Positions 24,077-32,249 of a DNA stretch of 64,000 nt are shown here, in pieces. Origin of the DNA: Paenibacillus sp. (GTDB lineage Bacteria; Bacillota; Bacilli; Paenibacillales; YIM-B00363); the NCBI RefSeq assembly GCF_031177825.1, contig NZ_JAPSKE010000024.1, forward strand, positions 1 through 64,000. Direction: 5' to 3'. Both the position numbers and the translations under genes were made by a program. The stretch's first letter is position 1, and each line of letters opens with the position of its first letter. Below the pieces are notes generated by a model. The model was not told where the DNA came from. It worked only from the letters and a program-made list of their open reading frames with translations, and made no database searches.

Positions 24077-25096
24077 ATGAAAGCGCTATTTATCGGAGGT
24101 ACGGGAACGATCAGCTCGGCGATTACGAGACAGCTGGCGGAGCAAGGGCACGAGTTGTATGTGATCAATCGTGGCCGTCGGAACGATCGGCTGCCGGACG
24201 GCGTGCGCGCGCTGACGGCCGATATCCACGACGAAGCGCAGGTTGCGGGCTTGATCGACGGCATGCGGTTCGACGTCGTGGCCGACTTCATCGCCTTCGA
24301 GCCGGCGCAGCTGGAGCGGGACTACCGTTTGTTCGCCGGAAAGACGAAGCAGTTCATGTTCATCAGCTCGGCCTCGGCGTATCAGACGCCGTTGTCCGAC
24401 TACCGGATTACCGAAGGCACGCCCTTATCCAATCCTTATTGGCTGTATTCCCGCAACAAGATCGCCTGCGAAGAATATCTCGTCCGGATGTACCGCGAAC
24501 ACGGCTTCCCGATCACGATCGTCCGGCCGAGCCATACGTACGACGAGCGCTCCATTCCGCTCGGCGTTCACGGGCGCAAGGGGACTTGGCAGGTCGCCAA
24601 GCGGATGCTGGAGAACAAGCCGGTCATCATCCACGGGGACGGGACGTCGCTGTGGACGATGACGCATAACAGCGATTTCGCGAAGGGCTTCATCGGCCTG
24701 ATGGACAACATTCACGCGATCGGGGAGTCGGTTCACATTACGTCGGACGAGACGGTGACGTGGAATCAAATTTACGAGATTATCGCAGACAGTCTCGGCG
24801 TCGAGCTTCGCGCGGTGCACGTGGCGTCCGAGTTTCTCGCGGCGTGCAGCGACATCGATTATCGAGGCGGCTTGCTCGGCGACAAGGCGAACTCGGTCGT
24901 GTTCGACAACGCGAAGCTAAAGCGGCTCGTGCCGGACTTCGTAGCGACGACGCGGCTCGATCAAGGGCTGAAGGCGACGATTCGGAACATCTTGGCGCAT
25001 CCGGAGCTGCAGCAGGAAGACCCGGAATTCGACGCGTGGTGCGATCGCGTCGTCGGGGCGATGGAAGCGGCCGCCAGAGCGGTGAAGGAAGGATGA
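24077..25096 (+). CDS. NAD-dependent epimerase/dehydratase (extended SDR)
   Basis: A 339-aa extended short-chain dehydrogenase/reductase. The Rossmann motif GGTGTISSAI lies at 7-16 and the active-site Tyr and Lys in YSRNK. It resembles the nucleotide-sugar epimerase or isoflavone-reductase-like group, but the reaction is not identifiable. The start chosen, ATG 24077, has GGAGG 9 nt upstream; a longer frame would run into the previous gene. It is followed closely by the GNAT gene. Confidence 0.85.
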   Translation: MKALFIGGTGTISSAITRQLAEQGHELYVINRGRRNDRLPDGVRALTADIHDEAQVAGLIDGMRFDVVADFIAFEPAQLERDYRLFAGKTKQFMFISSASAYQTPLSDYRITEGTPLSNPYWLYSRNKIACEEYLVRMYREHGFPITIVRPSHTYDERSIPLGVHGRKGTWQVAKRMLENKPVIIHGDGTSLWTMTHNSDFAKGFIGLMDNIHAIGESVHITSDETVTWNQIYEIIADSLGVELRAVHVASEFLAACSDIDYRGGLLGDKANSVVFDNAKLKRLVPDFVATTRLDQGLKATIRNILAHPELQQEDPEFDAWCDRVVGAMEAAARAVKEG

Positions 25097-25105
25097 CGGA
25101 AACGA

Positions 25106-25906
25106 TTGGGCGCTTATAAGAAGCCGATTGAATTGCAGGCGAACATCGAGCGGATGGAGCTCGAGCTGACGAAATGGAACGCCGAAAGGTCGCTTACGCC
25201 GACGAAGCGGCAGGTGGAAGCGACCGACGTCGGGGGTTGCGTTCTGCTCCAGGACCGGACGGACCCGCACTCGATGTACTATAACCGAATCAAAGGGTTC
25301 GGCGCCGGCGACGTTCCAAGGCTGCAGGAGATCTTGGCATGGTACCCGGCCAGCGACGCCGCGCCTTGCTTCGACATGACGCCGGACCGTACGGGGCCGG
25401 AGGCGAGCCGCGCGTTGGCCGACGCGGGCTTCCTCCCGGCCGAGCAGCTTGCGTTCATGGCGGCGGAGCCGTCCGATGCGGAGGCCGCGACGTCCTTCGA
25501 CATCCGTCTGGTGACCGAGCGCACGGCGGAGACGTTCATCCGATGGATCGAGGCGTCTTCGCCGGGGCAGCCGATCGCGGACGCGACGGTCGAGCGAACG
25601 AAGGGGTACTTCTGGCAGCCGCACTTCCGCAATTACATGATCGAAATCGACGGCAGCCCCGCCGCGATGGCGTCGTTGTTCCTCCATGGCGGCGAGGCGT
25701 ACCTCGCGAACGACTACACGTTCGAAGCGTACCGGGGGCGAGGCTGCCAGACCGCCTTGATCCGCAGAAGGCTTGCGGACGCCGCTCGCCTCGGCGCGAA
25801 GGCCGTCTATACGGACGTCGTCTTCGGTACGCCCAGTCATGCCAATATGGAAAAGGCCGGCTTCCGTACCGCGTTCGTCAATACGTTCTGGTGCAAGGGG
25901 TTATAA
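25106..25906 (+). CDS. GNAT family N-acetyltransferase
   Basis: A 266-aa protein with an N-terminal helical segment and a C-terminal GNAT domain (about 130-266). The acetyl-CoA binding motif A is seen as YTFEAYRGRGCQTALI, followed by the FGTPSHANMEKAGF motif B region. The start is TTG 25106 with AAGGAAGGA some 13 nt upstream, so it could be elsewhere nearby. It ends 4 bp from the convergent GTPase gene, with no terminator between. Acceptor unknown. Confidence 0.85.
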   Translation: MGAYKKPIELQANIERMELELTKWNAERSLTPTKRQVEATDVGGCVLLQDRTDPHSMYYNRIKGFGAGDVPRLQEILAWYPASDAAPCFDMTPDRTGPEASRALADAGFLPAEQLAFMAAEPSDAEAATSFDIRLVTERTAETFIRWIEASSPGQPIADATVERTKGYFWQPHFRNYMIEIDGSPAAMASLFLHGGEAYLANDYTFEAYRGRGCQTALIRRRLADAARLGAKAVYTDVVFGTPSHANMEKAGFRTAFVNTFWCKGL

Positions 25907-25910
25907 CTCA

Positions 25911-27920
25911 TTAGGATGACGACAGCGCGTTCCGGACGCTGAGAATGTACTTCGCGGTGTCGAGCGGGTTGACGCCGCGGCGGGGGCGCTCCGCCCAAAC
26001 GTCCGGCGGACACTCCTCGTAGCCGTCGAAGAACGTAGATAACGCGGCGCGGCCCTTGGTCATCGAGCCGAGCTTGACCGCGTATTCGAGCGACGTCGCC
26101 ACGGGCACGCGGCCGTGGATCGTCATGCGGTCGCCGTGCGGCTCCGGCGCTTCGAACGTCGCGCGCATGAGGACGAGGTCGTTCATCACCTTGCCGCCGA
26201 ACTCCTCGGGCACGGTCAGCCGGAAGCGAAGCATCGGCTCGAGCAGCTTCGTGCCGATCCGGTTCAGGCCGTCCATGATGCCCATCGGCGTGGCGACGAC
26301 GAAGTCGAGCGGATGCGTGTGCCAGACGTGGTGCTGTCCTTCGACGAGCGTAATGCGCACGTCGACGACCTCCCACCCGTACAAGCCTTGCTGTAGCGCT
26401 TCGGGGACGCGGCGGGCGACCTCGTTCTGGTACTGCGGCAGCAAGTCTTCGGCGCGCACCTGCGCGTCGTATCGCAAGCCCGCCCCTCGAGGCAGCGGCT
26501 CCATCTGGAAGCGCAGAATCGCCCAGCACGGCTTCGGCATCGTGTACGCGACGAAGCCTTCTCCGGCGCCGCGGAGCGTCTCCTTATAGATGACGGACGG
26601 CTGTCCGAACGTCACGGCGAGGCCGAATCGGCTCTCGAGCAGGCGGGACAAAATTTCGAGCTGGATCGGACCCATCACCTTCAGATGCAGCTCGCGCTCT
26701 TCCTGCAGCCATTGCAAGGACAGCAGCGGGTCCTCGTCCGCGAGCTCGTGCAGGGCGGCGATGACGCGCGGGTAGTCGTGTTCGTTCGCCCAATGCACTT
26801 GCACGGTAAGAAGCGGGACCGCGAGCTTCGCTTCCTCCGGCACGCCATCCCCGGTGCCGAGCACGTCGCCGATCCGCGCCTGCTGAAGGCCGCAGACGGC
26901 CGCGATGTCCCCGGCCGTCAGCACGCCGACGTCCTCCGACTTCTGCCCGTCGACCTTCCGAATTTGCGTCACCTTCTCGTCGGCGCCGAGCGTCAGGTTG
27001 CGAACGGGATCGCGGTTGCGGAGGGTACCCTGGTACAACCGGACGTACGCCATGCGTCCCATCGTCTTGTCGCGTTCGATCTTGAAGACGACGCCGGATA
27101 CGGGAGCCGACGCGTCGCCGCCGGGCTCGGGGAGGTACAGGGCGATGGCTTCCATCAGCTCTCGGATGCCGATCCCCTTGCTCGAGGCGCCGAACAGCAC
27201 CGGGAACAAGGCGCTTCTCCGGGCGAGCGAACGGAAGGCCGTCCGCCACGACGCCAAGCCGGCATCGGCATCGGGCACGCCCTCCTCGAAATATCGCTCC
27301 ATCAGCGATTCGCTCGTCTGGGCGACGCTCTCGATCAGCTCCGTTCGGGAGGCGATCGCGCCCGGCTCGCGCTCGGCGGCGTTCCAGAGGTCCCTCGCGC
27401 CGTCGAACGTCTCCGCCGCGCCGATGGGTTGCTGCACGGGCGTCGCGAGCGGGGACAGGTGCTTATGGATATCGTTCAGGACGCGAGCCGCGTCGGCGCC
27501 GGCGCGGTCCATCTTGTTGACGTAAAGGATCGTCGGGATGCCCAGCTTGCGGAGCGCGTGCCAGATGACTTCGGTCTGGGCCTGCACGCCTTCCACGGCG
27601 GAGAGGACGAGAACCGCGCCGTCCATGACGCGGAGCGACCGTTCGACCTCGGAGAGGAAATCGACGTGGCCCGGCGTATCGACGACGTTGACCGAGACGC
27701 CGTTCCATTGGAACATCGTCGTCGCCGCCCGCACCGAGATGCCGCGCTCGCGTTCGACGTCCAGCCAATCGGTGGAGGCGGTGCCCCGATCCACGTCGCC
27801 CAGCGCGCGGATGCGGCCGCTTTCGTATAAGAGGTGTTCGGTCGTCGTCGTCTTGCCCGCGTCGACGTGGGCGAAGATGCCTACGTTGCGCCGGGACGGC
27901 GACGGAGGAGTCGCATTCAT
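25911..27920 (-). CDS. TetM-like ribosomal protection GTPase
   Basis: A 669-aa EF-G-like GTPase of the TetM/TetO class, which binds the ribosomal A site and in known members expels tetracycline. G1 AHVDAGKTT (17-25), G3 DTPGH (81-85) and G4 NKMD are intact, and domains II-V follow with KTMGRMAYVRLYQGTL and EQGLYGW-like QQGLYGWEV. The domain-IV tip that reads SPVST in TetM is HVWHTHPLDF here (531-540), so the drug-contacting loop is different and shorter. AAGGAGG precedes the ATG. It is divergent from the RhlE-type helicase. It may be a housekeeping or other-antibiotic ribosome factor rather than a tetracycline-resistance gene. Confidence 0.85.
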   Translation of the reverse strand: MNATPPSPSRRNVGIFAHVDAGKTTTTEHLLYESGRIRALGDVDRGTASTDWLDVERERGISVRAATTMFQWNGVSVNVVDTPGHVDFLSEVERSLRVMDGAVLVLSAVEGVQAQTEVIWHALRKLGIPTILYVNKMDRAGADAARVLNDIHKHLSPLATPVQQPIGAAETFDGARDLWNAAEREPGAIASRTELIESVAQTSESLMERYFEEGVPDADAGLASWRTAFRSLARRSALFPVLFGASSKGIGIRELMEAIALYLPEPGGDASAPVSGVVFKIERDKTMGRMAYVRLYQGTLRNRDPVRNLTLGADEKVTQIRKVDGQKSEDVGVLTAGDIAAVCGLQQARIGDVLGTGDGVPEEAKLAVPLLTVQVHWANEHDYPRVIAALHELADEDPLLSLQWLQEERELHLKVMGPIQLEILSRLLESRFGLAVTFGQPSVIYKETLRGAGEGFVAYTMPKPCWAILRFQMEPLPRGAGLRYDAQVRAEDLLPQYQNEVARRVPEALQQGLYGWEVVDVRITLVEGQHHVWHTHPLDFVVATPMGIMDGLNRIGTKLLEPMLRFRLTVPEEFGGKVMNDLVLMRATFEAPEPHGDRMTIHGRVPVATSLEYAVKLGSMTKGRAALSTFFDGYEECPPDVWAERPRRGVNPLDTAKYILSVRNALSSS

Positions 27921-28042
27921 TTTCCATAAACCTCCTTGCGTACTTCACCCATTATACCATGTCCCTTCCTTTTCAATTGCGCTTAAGTGTGGTACGGTTG
28001 AACTTACGATTTCAAATGGAGAATTAGAGTAGGAGACCTTTA

Positions 28043-29464
28043 ATGAACTTTAAAGCATTGAACATAATCCCCCCGATCCTGCAGGCGCTGGCGAAGGAAA
28101 ACTACGAGAAGCCGACGCCGATTCAAGAGCAGGCGATTCCCGCCGTGCTGGCCGGCCGCGACGTCTTCGGCTGCGCGCAGACGGGGACGGGGAAGACGGC
28201 GGCCTTTTCCGTGCCGATCCTTCAGCTGCTGCATTCGCGCCCGCGGAAGCAGGGGGAACGCCGACGCATTCGCGCGCTCGTCCTGTCGCCGACGCGGGAG
28301 CTGGCGATTCAGATCGACGAGAGCATGCAGGCGTACGGCCGGTTCACGGGCCTGAAGAACGTCTCGATCGTCGGAGGGGTATCCCAGAAGCCGCAGGAGC
28401 AGGCGCTCGAGCGCGGCGTGGACATTCTGATCGCGACCCCGGGGCGGCTCATCGACTTGATCAACCAGAAGGTGGTCGACCTGCGGCACGTGGAGATTTT
28501 GGTGTTGGACGAAGCCGACCGCATGCTCGACATGGGCTTCATCAACGACGTGAAGAAGGTCATCGCGGCGATTCCGGCGAAACGGCAGACGCTGTTCTTC
28601 TCGGCGACGGTGCCGCCGGAAATTTCGAAGCTGGCGAACTCGCTGCTCGTGAACCCGGTCAGCGTCGAAGTGACGCCGGTGTCCTCGACGGTGGATCGGA
28701 TCGAACAATCGTTGTATTTCGTGGATAAGGAAAATAAGCAGAAGCTCCTTACGGACCTGCTGCAGGACCGATCCATCTCGTCCGCGCTCGTGTTTACGCG
28801 TACGAAGCACGGCGCCGACCGCGTCGCCAAAGGGCTGACGCGATCGAACATCGCCGCCCAAGCGATCCACGGCGACAAGTCGCAGAACGCGCGGCAGGCG
28901 GCTTTGAATAACTTCAAGAACGGCACGACGCGCGTGTTGGTGGCGACGGACATCGCGGCGCGGGGCATCGATATCGAAGAGCTGTCCCACGTCATCAACT
29001 TCAACCTGCCGAACATTCCGGAGACGTACGTGCACCGGATCGGCCGGACGGGGCGCGCCGGACATAGCGGCGTGGCGATTTCCTTCTGCGAGCAGGAAGA
29101 AATTCCGTATTTGAAAGATATCGAAAAGGTAACGAAAAAAACGATCCCGGTCGTGAAGGATCACCCGTACCCGATGACCGGCGCGATGCCGGCCGCGAAG
29201 CCGGAGCCGCAGCGCGGGCAGCAGCCGCGCGGGCAACAACCGCGGGGTCAGCAGCCGAGAGGTCAGCAGCCGCAGGGTCAGCAGCGGGGGCCGCAGTCGC
29301 AGCCGTCGCAGCGGGGCGCGGGCTCGTCTTCACCGCGCAGCGGCGGGCAATCGCCGCGACAGGAGCGGCAGGCGTCTTCGCCGAAGCCGTCGGAACCGCG
29401 GAGGCAGCCGGTGGCGGCGTCGACCGGCGCGAATCGGTCGCACCGAGGATCGGGCGGAAGATAA
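28043..29464 (+). CDS. rhlE: DEAD-box RNA helicase, RhlE type
   Basis: A 473-aa ATP-dependent RNA helicase with all core motifs: Q motif (PTPIQEQAIP), AQTGTGKT, PTREL, DEAD, SAT, ARGIDI and HRIGRTGRAG. The core ends near residue 370. The C-terminal 100 residues are a basic low-complexity tail with five RGQQP-type repeats, then Ser/Pro/Arg-rich sequence, a likely RNA-binding tail. Expected role: ribosome biogenesis or RNA turnover, often cold-induced. The ATG is preceded by GGAGA. The DinB gene starts 16 nt after the stop, so they are probably co-transcribed. Confidence 0.93.
   Translation: MNFKALNIIPPILQALAKENYEKPTPIQEQAIPAVLAGRDVFGCAQTGTGKTAAFSVPILQLLHSRPRKQGERRRIRALVLSPTRELAIQIDESMQAYGRFTGLKNVSIVGGVSQKPQEQALERGVDILIATPGRLIDLINQKVVDLRHVEILVLDEADRMLDMGFINDVKKVIAAIPAKRQTLFFSATVPPEISKLANSLLVNPVSVEVTPVSSTVDRIEQSLYFVDKENKQKLLTDLLQDRSISSALVFTRTKHGADRVAKGLTRSNIAAQAIHGDKSQNARQAALNNFKNGTTRVLVATDIAARGIDIEELSHVINFNLPNIPETYVHRIGRTGRAGHSGVAISFCEQEEIPYLKDIEKVTKKTIPVVKDHPYPMTGAMPAAKPEPQRGQQPRGQQPRGQQPRGQQPQGQQRGPQSQPSQRGAGSSSPRSGGQSPRQERQASSPKPSEPRRQPVAASTGANRSHRGSGGR
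29213..29287 (+). repeat. Five 15-bp tandem repeats in the helicase tail
   Basis: Five in-frame 15-bp units encode RGQQP four times and then QGQQR. Third-position differences between units show some age. Copy number could vary between strains. Confidence 0.85.
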
Positions 29465-29480
29465 CGAAGGGGGCGCAGCC

Positions 29481-29963
29481 ATGAAGACGATGTTTCGGTA
29501 CAACTGGATGGTGCGCGAGGCTTGGTATGCGTGGTGTGAAGGCGTCCCCGAGGAAGAGCTGCTTCGCGAGCGGACGGGCGGCGTCGGCGGTATCCTGCGC
29601 ACGCTGTTCCATATGGTCGACGTGGAGTGGAGCTGGATTCGCGTCATGCAGGGCGAGCCGGACTTCCAAGAGGATTTCGCCGGATACCGGAGCCTCAAGC
29701 GGGTGAAGGAGCTGGACCGACGGTTTCGTCCCGAGGTGGAAGCGTTCGTAGACGCCTGGCACGACGGGTTGGAGCGGCGGCCGTTCCACGATCGCCGCGC
29801 GGACGGCACGGTCGTCGTCGACGCTTGGGGCGAAATTATGCGCCATGTCGTCGCGCACCATATCCATCATGCCGGACAGCTGTCGGTATGGGCGCGGGAA
29901 GTCGGGAAGGCGCCGGTGTCTCCCAATGTCATCGGGCGGGGCTTGATCGCCCCGGATCTATAA
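29481..29963 (+). CDS. DinB-family protein
   Basis: A 160-aa four-helix bundle of the DinB/YfiT superfamily. The metal-binding His residues are in LFHMVDVEWSW and the C-terminal HVVAHHIHHAGQL. Family members are metal-dependent enzymes such as thiol-S-transferases, but most are uncharacterised. It follows the helicase by 16 nt and is closed by a terminator. Confidence 0.85.
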   Translation: MKTMFRYNWMVREAWYAWCEGVPEEELLRERTGGVGGILRTLFHMVDVEWSWIRVMQGEPDFQEDFAGYRSLKRVKELDRRFRPEVEAFVDAWHDGLERRPFHDRRADGTVVVDAWGEIMRHVVAHHIHHAGQLSVWAREVGKAPVSPNVIGRGLIAPDL

Positions 29964-29976
29964 ACATGCGAGTCTG

Positions 29977-30005
29977 GAGCGGACGGAGGCGTTCGCTCTT
30001 TTTTC
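29977..30005 (+). terminator. Rho-independent terminator of helicase-DinB unit
   Basis: GAGCGGACG (29977-29985) pairs with CGTTCGCTC (29990-29998) with one G-T, followed by seven T. Confidence 0.85.
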
Positions 30006-30086
30006 TATGGATAATTCCGATCGTGGCAACCGCCTCGCATCAGGGGTATACTGGGTGGTAACTTATTCGTAAGGGTGGAACCGAGC

Positions 30087-31241
30087 ATGACAACTACGGG
30101 AATCCGAAATATTCGATGGATCGCCGGCGACGAGACGGTTTCGGGCAGCGTGCTGGTGCGGGACGGCCGCATCGTCTCCGTGCACGCGGAAGCCGACGCC
30201 GTCTGGACGGACGTCGACGAGTTCGTCGACGGGAACGGGCGGCTGCTCATTCCGGGCATGATCGACGTGCACATTCACGGCGCCGAGGGCTTCGATATGA
30301 TGGACGGCACGACGAAGAGCGTGGAGGTCGTGTCGGAGGCTTGCGCGCGGACCGGCTGCACGTCCTTCCTCGCGACATCCGTCTCGTCCACGTTGGAGGA
30401 CTTGCTGACGATGATCGACAGCGTCGCGCAGACGGTCGGCCGCGAGCCGGGCGCCCGCATCGTCGGGATGCACATCGAGGGGCCGTATTTGAATGTGAAA
30501 CGCAAGGGGATGCAGAACGAGAAATATTTGCGCCATCCGGATCGGGACGAGATGGGCCTCATTCTCCAGAAGGCGGGCTCGTTGATCCGCATGGTGACGT
30601 TGGCGCCGGAGCTGCCGGGCGGCATGGAGATGATCGGCTACTTGAAGGAGCGGGGCGTCATCCCGGCGCTCGCGCATACGGACGCGACGTACGAGGAAGC
30701 GGTCGAGGCGTTCCGCGGCGGCGCGAGTCACGTGACGCATTGCTGCAACGGTATGCGCCCGATCCATCACCGCGATCCGGGCCTGATCTTGGCCGCCTTC
30801 GAGGCGGACCACGTCAGCGTGCAGGCGATCGTGGACGACGTGCACCTGCACCCGGCGATGGTTCGCCTCTTGTACCGCGAGAAGGGGCCGGAGAAGATGG
30901 TGCTGATCACGGACGCGCTGCAGGCGATGGGCATGGGCGACGGCACGTACACGTTCGGCGGGCACGAAGTGAAGGTGGCGGACGGCGTCGCGACGTTGGC
31001 CGACGGCACGCTCGCGTCGAGTACGGTGACGATGAACGAGGCGCTGGCGAAGACGGTGAAAGCGGGCATCCCGCTGCGAGACGCCGTCGCGATGGCGACG
31101 CGGACGCCGGCCGACCTGCTCGGCTTGCCGACGAAGGGCCGGATCGAGCCGGGCGCGGACGCGGATCTCGTGTTGTTGGACGAGCGGTTCGAGGTAGAGT
31201 GGACGATGGTCGGCGGGAACGTGGTCTATCGCCGAGCATAG
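30087..31241 (+). CDS. nagA: N-acetylglucosamine-6-phosphate deacetylase
   Basis: A 384-aa amidohydrolase that removes the acetyl group from GlcNAc-6-P, feeding amino-sugar catabolism or peptidoglycan recycling. Metal-binding HIHG (62-65), the substrate loop GMHIEGPYL (about 125), the His ligands in ALAHTDAT and HVTHCCNGM, and the catalytic Asp in LITDAL are all present. ATG 30087 is preceded by AAGGGTGG; a GTG 12 nt upstream is less likely. No nagB or PTS gene is adjacent, so it is a stand-alone copy. Confidence 0.93.
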   Translation: MTTTGIRNIRWIAGDETVSGSVLVRDGRIVSVHAEADAVWTDVDEFVDGNGRLLIPGMIDVHIHGAEGFDMMDGTTKSVEVVSEACARTGCTSFLATSVSSTLEDLLTMIDSVAQTVGREPGARIVGMHIEGPYLNVKRKGMQNEKYLRHPDRDEMGLILQKAGSLIRMVTLAPELPGGMEMIGYLKERGVIPALAHTDATYEEAVEAFRGGASHVTHCCNGMRPIHHRDPGLILAAFEADHVSVQAIVDDVHLHPAMVRLLYREKGPEKMVLITDALQAMGMGDGTYTFGGHEVKVADGVATLADGTLASSTVTMNEALAKTVKAGIPLRDAVAMATRTPADLLGLPTKGRIEPGADADLVLLDERFEVEWTMVGGNVVYRRA

Positions 31242-31245
31242 AAGG

Positions 31246-31274
31246 GGGGGCGCCTCGCGAAGGCGTCCTTTTTT
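31246..31274 (+). terminator. Rho-independent terminator of nagA
   Basis: GGGCGCCT pairs with AGGCGTCC (one G-T) around a 5-nt loop, followed by six T. Confidence 0.8.
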
Positions 31275-31510
31275 GTGGGCTGGGCGGCGGGAAATTCCGC
31301 TTAAGCTCAACAATGAGCTTAGTGAGCCCTGTTAGTCGGAAAATACCGCCTATAAGCTCGAATTCGAACTTCCCACGAAAAGCGCCACTCCTTTGATGCG
31401 TACTTGGACGAATTCGCTTTGATAAACTCGCGCGCCAAGCGTGAGAGGCCATTTTCGCGCGGGAGTCCTATTTCCTAGGCAATATGCGGGCTCGGAGAGA
31501 ATAGATATCT
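31275..31510. other. Intergenic region with hairpins, no gene seen
   Basis: No convincing coding frame. It holds GCGGGAAATTCCGC (a short hairpin), then a perfect 8-bp hairpin TAAGCTCA-ACAA-TGAGCTTA (31302-31321), and further GC-rich inverted segments to about 31480. The composition differs from the flanking genes. It resembles degenerate intergenic repeat elements of Paenibacillus-type genomes, but no second copy is in this window. Confidence 0.5.
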
Positions 31511-31585
31511 GTGGGTGCGATTTCCGTTGCCACTTGTTGGAAATTCGGATATCATTCGAAGATAGTGAATTTGAGGAGGAAGAAT

Positions 31586-32137
31586 ATGGAGCCGAACGGA
31601 CCGCATTTGTTTTTGATAACGGGGATTATGGCAAGCGGCAAGTCGACCGTCGCGCAGCTGATGGCCGAGCGATTCGAACGATCCGTTCATCTTCGCGGGG
31701 ACGTCTTCCGCAAGATGATCGTGAACGATCGGGTCGAGGCGAAGCCGGACGGCGACGCGGACGGGCTCGCGCAGCTTCGCTTACGGTACCGGCTGGCCGC
31801 GCAAGCGGCGGACGCATATCTGGAGGCGGGATTTCACGTCGTCATGCAGGACGTCGTAGTCGGGGCGCTGCTGACGGATTTTCTGTCGTACGTAAACCAT
31901 CGGCCGTTGCACTTGGTCGTGTTATGCCCCTCCGTCGCCGCCGTCGAAGCGCGGGAGGCCGGCAGAGGGAAGAAGGGGTACGGGATTTGGACGGCGTCCC
32001 AGTTGGACGACGTATTACGGACGGAGACGCCGAGGCTAGGGCTGTGGCTCGATTCCACCGAGTGGACGCCGGAGGAGACGGTATCTCGCATTCTCGAGCG
32101 CGTGTGGGACGAAGGGTGTATCGACGGCCGCAAATAA
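31586..32137 (+). CDS. AAA-family P-loop kinase-like protein
   Basis: A 183-aa P-loop protein with Walker A GIMASGKST (13-21) and a small nucleoside/sugar-kinase-like fold (AAA_33 group, similar to chloramphenicol phosphotransferase, gluconate kinase or zeta-type kinases). The conserved LRGDVFRKM supplies the acid after strand 2, and the Arg/Lys-rich lid GRGKKGYG follows. GAGGAGGA precedes the ATG at a good distance. It is a single gene, and no antitoxin partner is visible. The phosphate acceptor is unknown. Confidence 0.75.
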   Translation: MEPNGPHLFLITGIMASGKSTVAQLMAERFERSVHLRGDVFRKMIVNDRVEAKPDGDADGLAQLRLRYRLAAQAADAYLEAGFHVVMQDVVVGALLTDFLSYVNHRPLHLVVLCPSVAAVEAREAGRGKKGYGIWTASQLDDVLRTETPRLGLWLDSTEWTPEETVSRILERVWDEGCIDGRK

Positions 32138-32152
32138 ATTATTGTAAAGGTA

Positions 32153-32181
32153 TTGACTTGCGGAACTGTAAACATTACTGT
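32153..32181 (+). promoter_or_regulatory. Candidate promoter of the DHA2 transporter
   Basis: TTGACT (32153-32158) and TACTGT (32176-32181) are 17 bp apart. A direct repeat ACTGTAA-N5-ACTGTAA (32165-32183) overlaps the -10 and could be a regulator site. Confidence 0.5.
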
Positions 32182-32249
32182 AACAGATAGCGGGCCGCCG
32201 ATCAAAGAGCTCGTCAAACAAGATTTTCTAGAGGATAGGAAGTGGATTC

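Noticed and set aside
26685..27830. Plus-strand open frame of 381 codons opposite the TetM-like GTPase
   Set aside because: Typical high-GC antisense frame with biased Arg/His/Asp composition, no start signal and no motif.
30063..31313. Long open frame (416 codons) on the minus strand opposite nagA
   Set aside because: It is the antisense shadow of a well-recognised deacetylase in GC-rich DNA, its product has no domain and is Arg/His-rich, and it has no ribosome site.
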